From Paraburkholderia sp. SOS3 (GTDB lineage: Bacteria > Pseudomonadota > Gammaproteobacteria > Burkholderiales > Burkholderiaceae), in assembly GCF_001922345.1 (NCBI RefSeq), contig NZ_CP018812.1, forward strand, positions 1,364,001 to 1,428,000: DNA of 64,000 nucleotides, in the 5' to 3' direction. The notes beneath the pieces are model-generated. The model did not search any database and was not told where the DNA came from. It saw nothing but the letters and a program-made list of their open reading frames with translations. Positions 38,622-47,166 of the stretch are shown here, piece after piece; the first letter of the stretch is position 1; each line of letters begins with the position of its first letter. A program made the position numbers and the translations under genes.

Positions 38622-39131
38622 TCAGGACGATGGCGCTGCTGTCAGTTCGGCGCTGCGTTGCAGCGCATGCAGACATGCTGAGCGACGCGGATAACGGTCT
38701 GATTCGGCCACCCGGGTAACGGCTGGGATTGCCCTATCCAGATATTCCTTGAGTTCGCGCGCTGTGGGTTCAATGAACGGTGCGCTGCATACGGCGTTCG
38801 AACCGATCACAAGGCCGTCATCGAGAATGGTCAACACGGCCTTGGGGTTCTTCGGCAACGCCCGCGCCAGGGCGATGGTCAGCCCCGTGGAATTGCCTGC
38901 GTCGGTGCCTTTGGCAAGGTCGGGTGAGAGGCGAATCCATGCGGCATTTCCAGAGGCGATGCTGTTCAGTACGCTGTCGAGACGACCGGTCTGGTCCAGT
39001 GACCGCACCGTGGCACGGGCGCCGTGCGCCCGGATGTCTTGCGCGACCTGTCCGGGTGTCAATTGCCGTGCGCTGGCTGGAATGGCAAGAGCGGCGATAG
39101 CGAGTGCGCAGAGTAAATGGCGGCTGTTCAT
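38622..39131 (-). CDS. Periplasmic immunity protein for the Tlde1-like effector (probable)
   Basis: A 169-residue protein with a clear Sec signal peptide (cleavage after ASA, near residue 21) and no lipobox. The mature sequence is not one I recognise ('PGQVAQDIRAHGARATVRSL' is its best-marked segment). Its ATG overlaps the stop of the preceding effector gene in an ATGA, the arrangement of T6SS effector/immunity pairs, and periplasmic location fits protection against an enzyme acting on peptidoglycan. The immunity call rests on context, not homology. Confidence 0.75.
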   Translation of the reverse strand: MNSRHLLCALAIAALAIPASARQLTPGQVAQDIRAHGARATVRSLDQTGRLDSVLNSIASGNAAWIRLSPDLAKGTDAGNSTGLTIALARALPKNPKAVLTILDDGLVIGSNAVCSAPFIEPTARELKEYLDRAIPAVTRVAESDRYPRRSACLHALQRSAELTAAPSS

Positions 39132-39490
39132 TGCACCACCAGTTCGCGGTCAGTACTTCGATTGATGTCCTCGCGCACGTCGCGCCGGAGAATGATGCAA
39201 CCATGGGACGCGGTATGGCTGGAGTTATCGCCATGAATCAGGAATGCGCTGCGTCCAAAAGTGCTGGTACCGACATTCGGAGACAGGTCCATGGAAACCG
39301 GACCGGTGCGTACCGAGTGCCGTGCGCCCCGAATCTGGTAACTGCCGCGAGGAATCGGGCCGACGTTTGGTTCCCGCTCCATGGCGGGATTATTGCGGCC
39401 TTGCCCCGCACCTGAATAACCGTCTGATGCGACGACACGTCCTTCGGGGTTCGTCAGTGTTCCCGTTCTCTGCTCGTATGTCCAAGGCAT
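39128..39490 (-). CDS. Tlde1-like (DUF2778) L,D-transpeptidase-fold T6SS effector
   Basis: 120 residues from the ATG at 39490, which follows AAAGGAAA. The protein carries the DUF2778 marks: an N-terminal GYSGAGQGRNNP, then 'GPIPRGSYQI', and the active-site stretch from His86 to Cys98 in SHGCIILRR. Tlde1 effectors of this family cut or exchange D-amino acids on peptidoglycan stem peptides in the target periplasm. There is no signal peptide, as expected for a T6SS cargo. The gene lies inside the structural operon between tssC and hcp and is coupled to its immunity gene. Confidence 0.88.
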   Translation of the reverse strand: MPWTYEQRTGTLTNPEGRVVASDGYSGAGQGRNNPAMEREPNVGPIPRGSYQIRGARHSVRTGPVSMDLSPNVGTSTFGRSAFLIHGDNSSHTASHGCIILRRDVREDINRSTDRELVVQ

Positions 39491-39515
39491 GGTATTTCCT
39501 TTATTAAGAAGACTT

Positions 39516-39547
39516 GCGACGCATTCGACAGCATGCGAATGCGTCGC
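39516..39547 (-). promoter_or_regulatory. Perfect 12-bp hairpin between tssC and the effector gene
   Basis: GCGACGCATTCG (39516-39527) pairs with 39536-39547 around an eight-base loop. On the minus strand it lies 37 bases after the tssC stop and just before the effector's ribosome site. No T-run follows. It is likely a processing or stability element that sets tssC and effector levels apart. Confidence 0.65.
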
Positions 39548-39584
39548 CGACTCCTGCAACCGGCTTTCTTCAGGCGGTTGTCGC

Positions 39585-41090
39585 TCAGACCGCTTCCTTC
39601 ACCGACGGCAGTCGCGCAACCAGCCGCAGCGACACCGTCAGACCTTCCAGCTGGAAGTGCGGTCGTAGAAAGAACTTCGCCTGGTAATAGCCTGGATTGC
39701 CGTCAACATCCTCGACCACAACCTCTGCTGCCGCGAGTGGACGCCGCGCCTTCGTTTCCTGCGATGAATTCGCGGGGTCCGCGTCGACGTAGTTCATGAT
39801 CCATTCGTTGAGCCAACGCTGCATGTCCTCGCGCTCGCGGAACGTGCCGATCTTGTCGCGCACGATGCACTTCAGGTAGTGCGCAAAACGCGAGCATGCG
39901 AACAGATAGGGCAGACGAGACGACAGATTCGCATTGGCAGTCGCATCGGGGTCGTGATATTCCGCGGGCTTTTGCAGCGACTGCGCGCCGATGAAGGTCG
40001 CGTGATCGGTGTTCTTGCGGTGGATGAGCGGAATAAAGCCGTTCTTCGACAGTTCGGCTTCGCGACGATCGGAAATGGCGATCTCCGTCGGGCACTTCAT
40101 GTCGATGCCGCCGTCGTCGGTCGGAAAAGTGTGGCAAGGCAGATTTTCGACCGTGCCGCCGGATTCGACGCCGCGGATCAGCGAGCACCAGCCATACAGC
40201 TTGAACGAGCGATTGATGTTGACACCCATCGCATAAGCCGCATTAGCCCACGCATAATTGCGATGATCCGAACCCTGCGTGTCTTCCTCGAAATCGAATT
40301 CATCGACGGGGTTTGTCTGCGCGCCGTATGGCAGCCGTGACAGGAAGCGCGGCATCGCAAGCCCGATGTAGCGTGCGTCTTCGGCATGACGCAGCGAATT
40401 CCACGGCGCGTACTCGAGGTTCTGCGTGAAGATTTTGGTCAGGTCGCGCGGGTTCGCGAGTTCCTGCCACGATTCCATTTGCAACACCGATGGCGACGCG
40501 CCCGAGACGAATGGCGTGTGCGAGGCGGCAGCGATTTTCGCGATCGAACCGAGCAGGTCGACATCCGGCGGCGTGTGATCGAAGTAGTAGTCGGCGACGA
40601 GGCATCCATACGGTTCGCCGCCGAGTTGCCCGTATTCTTCCTCGTAAATCTGCTTGAAGAGCGGGCTCTGATCCCACGCGAGCCCTTTGTAACGCTTCAT
40701 CGAGCGGCGCAACTCTTCCTTCGAGATGTCCATGAAGCGGATTTTCAACCGTTCGTCCGTCTCGGTGTTCGAGACAAGATGATGCAGGCCGCGCCACGCC
40801 GACTCGAGCTTCTGGAAGTCGTGATGATGCAGGATCAGATTGATTTGCTCCGATAGCTTGTGATCGATCTGCGCGATGATCGCTTCGATGCTTTTGTACG
40901 CGTCGTCGCTGATCGTGACCGATTGCTGGAGGGCCTGCTCGGCAAGCGTCTGCACCGCATTTTCCACGGCCTCCCGAGCAGCCTCGGTTTTCGGACGGAA
41001 CTCCTGCGTGAGCAGTTGGGAAAAATCGGTCTGCGTATGGACTGCCTTGTTCGACGCCGTGTTCGGTGCCTGTACTTGCTGTGTTGACAT
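39585..41090 (-). CDS. tssC: T6SS sheath large subunit TssC (VipB)
   Basis: 501 residues from the ATG at 41090. The signatures of the contractile-sheath large subunit are all present: 'EAIIAQIDHKLSEQINLILHH', 'FQKLESAWRGLHHLVSNTETD', 'YGCLVADYYFDH', and the C-terminal 'LRPHFQLEGLTVSLRLVARLP'. It pairs with TssB to form the contractile sheath. It lies between tssB and the Tlde1-like effector gene. Confidence 0.97.
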   Translation of the reverse strand: MSTQQVQAPNTASNKAVHTQTDFSQLLTQEFRPKTEAAREAVENAVQTLAEQALQQSVTISDDAYKSIEAIIAQIDHKLSEQINLILHHHDFQKLESAWRGLHHLVSNTETDERLKIRFMDISKEELRRSMKRYKGLAWDQSPLFKQIYEEEYGQLGGEPYGCLVADYYFDHTPPDVDLLGSIAKIAAASHTPFVSGASPSVLQMESWQELANPRDLTKIFTQNLEYAPWNSLRHAEDARYIGLAMPRFLSRLPYGAQTNPVDEFDFEEDTQGSDHRNYAWANAAYAMGVNINRSFKLYGWCSLIRGVESGGTVENLPCHTFPTDDGGIDMKCPTEIAISDRREAELSKNGFIPLIHRKNTDHATFIGAQSLQKPAEYHDPDATANANLSSRLPYLFACSRFAHYLKCIVRDKIGTFREREDMQRWLNEWIMNYVDADPANSSQETKARRPLAAAEVVVEDVDGNPGYYQAKFFLRPHFQLEGLTVSLRLVARLPSVKEAV

Positions 41091-41172
41091 GAGGTTCTCT
41101 AAGAGTCTTTGTTTGCGTTCGAGGGCGCGTGGCCGTATGCCCGGCCGTACGCTCGGCAAAGCGCGATGCCGA

Positions 41173-41718
41173 TCAGTTAAGCGAAGCGGGGCGGTCGCTT
41201 TCCGTCGTCGTTACCTCTGCTTGCGGTTTCGGCGCCGCCGCAAGCGATTTCAGCAGCGCGGGATCGGCCAGCAGATTGTTGACGAGCGCTTCGGCGCCGG
41301 ACTTGCCGTCCATGTACGTCTGCAAGTTCGCCAGTTGCGTGCGGGCGTCGAGCAACTGCCGCAGCGAATAGACCTTGCTCGCGACCGCAGCCGGCGAAAA
41401 GTCCTCGATGCTCTCGAAAGTCATGTCGACCATCAATTGCCCCTCGCCGGTGAGCGTGTTCGGCACGGCAAACGCGACGCGCGGTTTGATCGCTTTCATG
41501 CGCTCGTCGAAATTGTCGATGTCGATATCGAGGAAACGGCGGTCGGTGACGGCCGGCAACGATTCGAGCGGATTGCCGGACAGATCCGCTAGAACCCCCA
41601 TCACGAACGGTAATTCCACTTTCTTTTCGGATCCGTAGATCTCGACGTCGTATTCGATCTGGACGCGCGGGGCACGGTTGCGCGCGATGAACTTCTGCGA
41701 ACTATTTGAAGCGGACAT
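41173..41718 (-). CDS. tssB: T6SS sheath small subunit TssB (VipA)
   Basis: 181 residues. 'VQIEYDVEIYGSEKKVELPFVMGVLADLSG' and 'RRFLDIDIDNFDERMKAIKPRVAF' are the standard TssB core; the C-terminal helix (SLRQLLDARTQLANLQTYMDG) is the segment that ClpV recognises after contraction in other systems. It is second in the leftward operon, 35 bases after tssH. Confidence 0.97.
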   Translation of the reverse strand: MSASNSSQKFIARNRAPRVQIEYDVEIYGSEKKVELPFVMGVLADLSGNPLESLPAVTDRRFLDIDIDNFDERMKAIKPRVAFAVPNTLTGEGQLMVDMTFESIEDFSPAAVASKVYSLRQLLDARTQLANLQTYMDGKSGAEALVNNLLADPALLKSLAAAPKPQAEVTTTESDRPASLN

Positions 41719-41753
41719 ACTTGACTCCGTGAGCTAGGAAAAGCGTCGGCACT

Positions 41754-44456
41754 TTATTGCGGCTCGCCGACGGAAACGGTGGATGCAGTCACGAGCGGTT
41801 TGAACGCCAGCGCTGCGGCAGGCTGTGCGGTGCTATCGACGATTCCGACACCGATGCCTTGCAGCGTGCGTTTCAACGAGAATGCATCGAGCCATAACGC
41901 CGACAGCGCGGGAAGGATGTGCTGTTCGATAAAGCCGATCAGGACGCGCGCACCTGTCTCCTGCACGGCGCAACGCTCGACGACGTAGTCGACTACGTGT
42001 CCGGTATAGCTGAGCGCGACGCCGTGGTTATCGGCCATACGCCGTGCTACGCGCTCGAGGTGCAGACGCACGATGCTCGCAAGCGACGCGTGAGCCAGCG
42101 GCCGGTATGGCACCACGGTGACGCGGCCGAGAAAGGCGGCGGGGAACGTTTTCAGCAACTGCGGTGTGAGTGCTTCCCGTAGTCGATCGTGATCGGGCAC
42201 AAGTGCGACGTCCGAGCACAGGTTCGCGATCAATTCGGCACCTGCATTGCTCGTCAGTAAAATTGTCGTATTGCGAAAATCGATGTACCGTCCATCACCG
42301 TCTTCCATGTAGCCTTTGTCGAACACCTGGAAGAACATCTCATGCACGTCGTGATGTGCCTTCTCGATTTCGTCGAGCAGCACGACCGAATAGGGGCGCC
42401 GCCGGACGGCTTCGGTCAATACACCGCCTTCTCCGTAACCAACGTACCCGGGTGGCGCGCCTTTCAGACCGGATACCGTGTGCGCCTCCTGATACTCGCT
42501 CATGTTGACGGTGATCAGATTCTGCTCGCCTCCATAGAGCGCTTCGGCAAGGGCGAGCGCGGTTTCTGTCTTGCCTACGCCAGAAGGGCCCGCCAGCAGG
42601 AACACGCCAAGCGGTTTCCTGGGATCGGCCAGACCGGCACGCGCGGTCTGGACGCGTTCGCTGATTCGACGCAGCGCATCAGTCTGTCCGATCACGCGAG
42701 CGGCCAGTGTCTCGGGAAGTGTTCGCACGGCCGCGATTTCATCCGTCACCATGCGGCCCGCCGGGATGCCTGTCCAGTCGGAGACGATTGCCGCCACGAT
42801 TGCTTCGTTCACTTCCGGGAAGACGAACGGCGCCTCGCCTTGCGCGCTATGAAGGTCTCGTTCGAGTTTGCGCAGTTCGTCTCGCGATGAACGAGAATTG
42901 CCAGAAGCGTCCGATTCGCTCGTACACGCCGCCTCACGCGCGCTGGCTAGCGCCTTTGCCGCTGCAGTCTGCCTTTCCCAACAGGCCGTGATTGCGGCCT
43001 CTTCCGCCGACAGGGCGGTGATTTTCTCCTGTGCGGCGGCGATGGCCTTATCGGCGTCGAGGCCGATGCGCGCTTCTTTACCGAGCAGATCGCGTTCGAC
43101 GTGCGCGGCCTGAAGACGTCGACGTACGGTCTGCAGTTCGCGAGGCGGAGCGTGCTGGGATAGCGCGACACGTGCACAGGCCGTATCGAGCAGACTGATC
43201 GCCTTGTCAGGCAATTGCCGCGTGGGGATGTAGCGGTGCGACAACATAACCGAGGCCCGAATCGCTTCGTCCCGGACCACGACGCCGTGGTGAATCGATA
43301 GCGCGTCAGCCAGCCCCCGCACCATATCGATGGCCTCCCGTTCCTGTGGCTCGGGAATCTGCAATACCTGGAACCGCCGGGTAAGCGCAGGGTCTTTCTC
43401 GACGTGCCGTTTGTATTCTGTCCATGTCGTCGCGCCGATCATGCGAATCGCACCGCGCGCAAGCGCCGGCTTCAGGAGGTTGGCGGCGTCGCCTGTGCCT
43501 GCCTGGCCGCCGGCGCCGATCAGCATGTGAATTTCGTCGACGAACAGAACGATAGGCGTTGTACTCTTGAGCACCGCCTCGAGCACGCCTTTGAGCCGCG
43601 ACTCGAACTCGCCCTTCATGCTGGCGCCCGCCAGCAATGCACCGACATCGAGCGTCATCAATCGCACGGCCGAAAGCGCGGGCGGCACGTCGTTTTTTGC
43701 AATCGCAAGCGCCAGTCCTTCTACGACGGCAGTCTTGCCGACGCCGGCTTCCCCGGTAAGCAACGGGTTGTTTTGCCGCCTGCGCATCAGGATGTCGACG
43801 ATTGCGCGGGTCTCCCGCTCGCGTCCCGTCACGGCGTCGATCTCTCCAGCGCCTGCACGAGCTGTCAGATCAACGCAGTACTGATCGAGCGGCGATCGTT
43901 GCGCGGTTGCGAGCAGTGCTTGCGACGCCTCACCGGGTATGGCGGGAGAAAAACTGGTGCTGTCGTAAGGCGCATCGGATGATTCCGGAGAGCCTTCGAT
44001 CCAAGCGATCAACTGATCGCCTGGTGTGTCCGCATTGATTCCTGCGAATGTCGGGGAAATCGAAAGCAGTACACGCCGTAACTCCGGCGTCCCGACGAGC
44101 GCGGCAATCAGCCACGCGCCACGCACGCGCCGATCGTCGAATGCGAGTGTCGCGAGCACCCAGGCGCGCTCGATCGCCGTTTCGACGTGGTGGGAGAAGT
44201 CGCTGATGGAGCTTGCGCCGGCTGGAAGCGCATTCAATGCACGAATGATGTCGCGCTCCAGTGTTTCCCGTTCGATACCGGCGTGCCTGATGATGCGATG
44301 CAGGTCGCTGTCGGGCAGTTGCATCAATTGATGCAACCAGTGAACCAGTTCGACATAGGGATTGCCGCGCAGTTTGCAGAACGCAGTTGCCGATTCGATG
44401 CTGCGGAAGAGCGTGGCCCCGAGTTTGCCGAATAGTGACTGGCGGGAAATCGTCAT
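41754..44456 (-). CDS. clpV: T6SS sheath-recycling ATPase ClpV (TssH)
   Basis: A 900-residue AAA+ unfoldase of the ClpB/ClpV class. An N-terminal Clp-N-like domain (about 1-160) is followed by AAA-1 with Walker A GEAGVGKT (235-242) and Walker B LFVDEIHML. A shortened middle domain and AAA-2 (GPSGVGKTET; VLLDEIEKAH) come next. The ClpV-specific N-terminus 'KLGATLFRSIESATAFCKLRGNPYVELVHWLHQL' separates it from ClpB. It disassembles contracted TssB/TssC sheath. It is the first gene of the leftward operon. Confidence 0.96.
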   Translation of the reverse strand: MTISRQSLFGKLGATLFRSIESATAFCKLRGNPYVELVHWLHQLMQLPDSDLHRIIRHAGIERETLERDIIRALNALPAGASSISDFSHHVETAIERAWVLATLAFDDRRVRGAWLIAALVGTPELRRVLLSISPTFAGINADTPGDQLIAWIEGSPESSDAPYDSTSFSPAIPGEASQALLATAQRSPLDQYCVDLTARAGAGEIDAVTGRERETRAIVDILMRRRQNNPLLTGEAGVGKTAVVEGLALAIAKNDVPPALSAVRLMTLDVGALLAGASMKGEFESRLKGVLEAVLKSTTPIVLFVDEIHMLIGAGGQAGTGDAANLLKPALARGAIRMIGATTWTEYKRHVEKDPALTRRFQVLQIPEPQEREAIDMVRGLADALSIHHGVVVRDEAIRASVMLSHRYIPTRQLPDKAISLLDTACARVALSQHAPPRELQTVRRRLQAAHVERDLLGKEARIGLDADKAIAAAQEKITALSAEEAAITACWERQTAAAKALASAREAACTSESDASGNSRSSRDELRKLERDLHSAQGEAPFVFPEVNEAIVAAIVSDWTGIPAGRMVTDEIAAVRTLPETLAARVIGQTDALRRISERVQTARAGLADPRKPLGVFLLAGPSGVGKTETALALAEALYGGEQNLITVNMSEYQEAHTVSGLKGAPPGYVGYGEGGVLTEAVRRRPYSVVLLDEIEKAHHDVHEMFFQVFDKGYMEDGDGRYIDFRNTTILLTSNAGAELIANLCSDVALVPDHDRLREALTPQLLKTFPAAFLGRVTVVPYRPLAHASLASIVRLHLERVARRMADNHGVALSYTGHVVDYVVERCAVQETGARVLIGFIEQHILPALSALWLDAFSLKRTLQGIGVGIVDSTAQPAAALAFKPLVTASTVSVGEPQ

Positions 44457-45041
44457 GAAGTGGTCTAAAAATATTGTAATGACTAACTGCTGATTACTAA
44501 TTTGCAGGTTGATGTCGGATTAATCCGACAGGTGTAGAGAAAATTAAATGATGTTGTAGTCCATGCCTGGCTGACGTGTGCGAAATCTGCTTTGGTCAGA
44601 GTTTGCTGGATTCGAATTTGCCGGTTCAAAAATCGCTCTGTTCGCAGATTATTAAATCATGAGGCGTCATCGGTCAACACCGATAATCAACTTGTGGCAT
44701 GTTGAATTTATAGCTGACATAAGCAAGTACTTTCGAAGGAGCGTTGCTATATACAAACAAAGCTATCACGTAACTAGTTGATTTTATTATTGTTATGAAT
44801 ATTGGATATTTTGTGGCATGTAAGGCGATTCTTGTCGCCTGTCGTGTTTTTCAGTTTGAGTGTGAGAACGTTATAGGATTTATCCTAGTCGAATTATTTT
44901 GATATTTCGCTTATCTCGAATTAACCTTCTAATTTATATTTGAGATGAAAATTATCGATGGACAAAATTCATAAAGGTGTGCGTTAATCCGGCTCGTTTC
45001 TCTGACATATCGAAATTGATCAGCCAGATTTACGTTATCCG
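44457..45041. promoter_or_regulatory. Divergent control region of the T6SS locus
   Basis: A 585-base, markedly AT-rich gap between clpV (left) and tagK (right), with no credible gene. It must hold the promoters of both T6SS arms. Visible elements are the 18-bp palindrome at 44513-44530 and an 11-bp direct repeat, TTGTGGCATGT, at 44692-44702 and 44811-44821. I found no site that meets the sigma-54 spacing rule. The AT content would suit silencing by an H-NS-like protein (inference). Confidence 0.7.
44513..44530. promoter_or_regulatory. Perfect 18-bp palindrome upstream of clpV
   Basis: TGTCGGATTAATCCGACA is a perfect dyad (nine bases each arm, no spacer) lying 57 bases before the clpV start. 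Its symmetry and position fit an operator for a dimeric regulator of the leftward T6SS operon. The regulator is not encoded in this window as far as can be seen. Confidence 0.65.
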
Positions 45042-45746
45042 ATGACTTACTCCCGATTTTTTCGCGCCTTCCGCGATGCAACCAGTCAACTCGCAATCCC
45101 AGGCCGCGAGCGCGCTGACGCGAGAGCGTTTGCAATGCCGCCGCTTACGGAGGGCGATCGCGCATCGGCGGCTATCGATAACGGGTCGTGCGGCTCGGAC
45201 AGCCGGTCATCGTGTGGCAGCGGTGGATTCCTTGATTTGTTCAATGAATTTTCGGACGTAGCACATGGCAGGTCGCCTTCAGAACGTGACGAAGCGTCGG
45301 CAGCAACTGCACATGATGACCTCATGGCCACGCTCGGCGACCGGTATTACCGCGCGTTGGAATCAGCCGACAGTTTGTTCGGTGAATGGGTAGACGGCGG
45401 TGCGTCTTCGGGCGAAATGTCGGCGGATATACCTGCCGCGAATCGTGATTTCAGTGATGCACCCTCAAGTCCGATCATCGGTCTGTTGTCCGACCTCGAG
45501 AGATTGGAGGAAGCGTTTGGACCGCTTCGCAACGCCGGGGTCGGCGTTCCTTTCGAGGTAGAGAAAGTACCCGAAATCCTGCGGCTTTTCGCTCCCCCGG
45601 AATTTCAGGCGTCGGCGGCCAGGCGTTTGGATACCGTGTTGCCATCTATCGCGCGCCGCGATCATCACACGCTGGCGATCGACAGTCCGCTCGTCGCTCC
45701 GAATGGAATGACCAGCACCGACAGCGTCGTGGGGCACGCCGAATGA
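45042..45746 (+). CDS. tagK: T6SS-associated TagK-like protein lacking an FHA domain
   Basis: 234 residues. The C-terminal half matches TagK: 'LGDRYYRALESADSLFGEW', 'LERLEEAFGPLRNAG', and 'VPEILRLFAPPEFQASAARR...ARRDHHTLAIDSPL'. TagK proteins of Burkholderia usually start with a forkhead-associated (FHA) domain; here the first 85 residues are only low-complexity Ser/Asp/Ala sequence. Role in the apparatus is not well defined. It heads the rightward operon and its stop overlaps the tagJ start (ATGA). Confidence 0.75.
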   Translation: MTYSRFFRAFRDATSQLAIPGRERADARAFAMPPLTEGDRASAAIDNGSCGSDSRSSCGSGGFLDLFNEFSDVAHGRSPSERDEASAATAHDDLMATLGDRYYRALESADSLFGEWVDGGASSGEMSADIPAANRDFSDAPSSPIIGLLSDLERLEEAFGPLRNAGVGVPFEVEKVPEILRLFAPPEFQASAARRLDTVLPSIARRDHHTLAIDSPLVAPNGMTSTDSVVGHAE

Positions 45747-46618
45747 CTCACTACGCTGCCAGGACCTCCACCTCAGTTACACGACGGCATGTATCGCCTG
45801 CTGGCGAGATTGAAACCATCGAGACAAGCATACGCCGGGAGCCCGCCGTGGCTTTGCATCGCTGGGCGCTGTTTCAGTGGTTATGCGTTACCGGGCAATG
45901 GGAGCGTGCGGTCCAGCAGATCCAGATATTTGCGCAGCTCGATCCACCATGGGCTCGTGTTGCGCAGGCGGGCCGCGAGCTTGTGCGTGCCGAACTGCTG
46001 CGTACAAAAGTGATGGCAGGCCTCGCGAAACCGGGATTTGTTTTCGACGATGTCCCGGCCTGGATGCAGAGCTTGCTGGACGCGCTCGAACTGGCTGCCC
46101 AAGGGCGGCTCGATGCATCCGACGATACTCGCGAGCGGGCGCTTGATCTCGCGCCGCTCGTCGCGGGTCGCGGCGGCGGACACGCGTTCGCGTGGATCGG
46201 CGACAGTGATTCGAGGCTGGGACCCGTGTGCGAGTTTGTCACCGCGGGCCGTTACCGATGGCTGCCGCTTGCGGATATCGCCGGTTGGCGGATCGAGTGC
46301 TCGGGTTCGCCGATCGACCTCGTCTGGGTGTCCTGCGTGCTGACGTTGATCGACGGAGCTGTGTTGCGCGGTTTCATGCCCGCGCGCTATCCGGTTTCGG
46401 GTTCTGAAGCGGCGCACGATCGAGAGGCGCTGCAGCTTGGTGATACCACCGTCTGGCAGGACAGGGGGCGCACGGGCGTCTTTGCGTCTGGCCGCAAGAC
46501 CTGGGCTACGAGCGCAGGCGACTTTGGCCTGTTCGAACTGACCCGCTGCACGTTAGGTTCCGCGATTGCCGATAGCTGTGGTGTCGATCAGTGCACGGCG
46601 AAGGGAGTAAGCGAGTGA
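45743..46618 (+). CDS. tagJ: T6SS accessory protein TagJ (ImpE family)
   Basis: 291 residues of the ImpE/TagJ family: an N-terminal helical, TPR-like half ('HRWALFQWLCVTGQWERAVQQIQIFAQLDP') and a C-terminal half with 'FAWIGDSDSRLGPVCEFVTAGRYRWLPL' and 'VWVSCVLTLIDGAVLRGFMPARYP'. In systems that have it, TagJ binds the sheath and assists ClpV-mediated recycling. It overlaps tagK at its start and tssE at its end (GTGA), so the three are translationally coupled. Confidence 0.92.
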   Translation: MTHYAARTSTSVTRRHVSPAGEIETIETSIRREPAVALHRWALFQWLCVTGQWERAVQQIQIFAQLDPPWARVAQAGRELVRAELLRTKVMAGLAKPGFVFDDVPAWMQSLLDALELAAQGRLDASDDTRERALDLAPLVAGRGGGHAFAWIGDSDSRLGPVCEFVTAGRYRWLPLADIAGWRIECSGSPIDLVWVSCVLTLIDGAVLRGFMPARYPVSGSEAAHDREALQLGDTTVWQDRGRTGVFASGRKTWATSAGDFGLFELTRCTLGSAIADSCGVDQCTAKGVSE

Positions 46619-47151
46619 GCCGCAAACCTCGAGGCAGTGGCCAGGCTTCTACAGCGCCGCGCCGCGCAAGTGCGCACCTTCTCCCCACGTTGATCGACCG
46701 ATTGCGCGATGACGCGCCTCATCGGCAGGTTGAAACAGCTCATGAATATGCGGTCACGCCTACCCGGATGCGCGACATCATTCAACGCGATCTTACGTTT
46801 TTGCTCAATGCGACGAGCATTGAAGATCTGATCGATCGCAAGCGCTATCCACATGCGGCAGCGTCTACGGTTAATTTTGGCGTGCGGCCTCTCGCGGGCG
46901 CGTTTACCGCGTCGCGTCGGTGGACCGAGATCGAGAAAAGCATTCTCCACGCTATTGGCGATTTCGAGCCGCGTCTTGTTCCTGGATCGGTGCGCATCGT
47001 GCCGTTGACGGAGGCCGACGGCAACGCTCACTACAACGAATTGGCGTTTGAGATTCGCGGCACTATCCGCATGGATCCTTATCCGCTCGAATTTCTCGTG
47101 CAGAGTTCGCTCGACCTCGAATCGAGCCGTTTATATACGAACGCCCGCTAA
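46615..47151 (+). CDS. tssE: T6SS baseplate protein TssE
   Basis: 178 residues from the GTG at 46615, which overlaps the tagJ stop and has AAGGGAG at ideal spacing; the upstream ATG at 46591 has no such site. The gp25-like fold is clear from 'MRDIIQRDLTFLLNATSIEDLIDRKRYPHAAASTVNFG' and the 'EIEKSILHAIGDFEPRL' segment. TssE starts sheath assembly in the baseplate wedge. It is followed by tssF after 15 bases. Confidence 0.94.
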   Translation: MSRKPRGSGQASTAPRRASAHLLPTLIDRLRDDAPHRQVETAHEYAVTPTRMRDIIQRDLTFLLNATSIEDLIDRKRYPHAAASTVNFGVRPLAGAFTASRRWTEIEKSILHAIGDFEPRLVPGSVRIVPLTEADGNAHYNELAFEIRGTIRMDPYPLEFLVQSSLDLESSRLYTNAR

Positions 47152-47166
47152 TTTGAGGATGCTCGA

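Noticed and set aside
44690..44835. Sigma-54 promoter at the TGGCATG elements in the T6SS control region
   Set aside because: Neither copy has GC at the required distance after GG; spacing is off by at least two bases.
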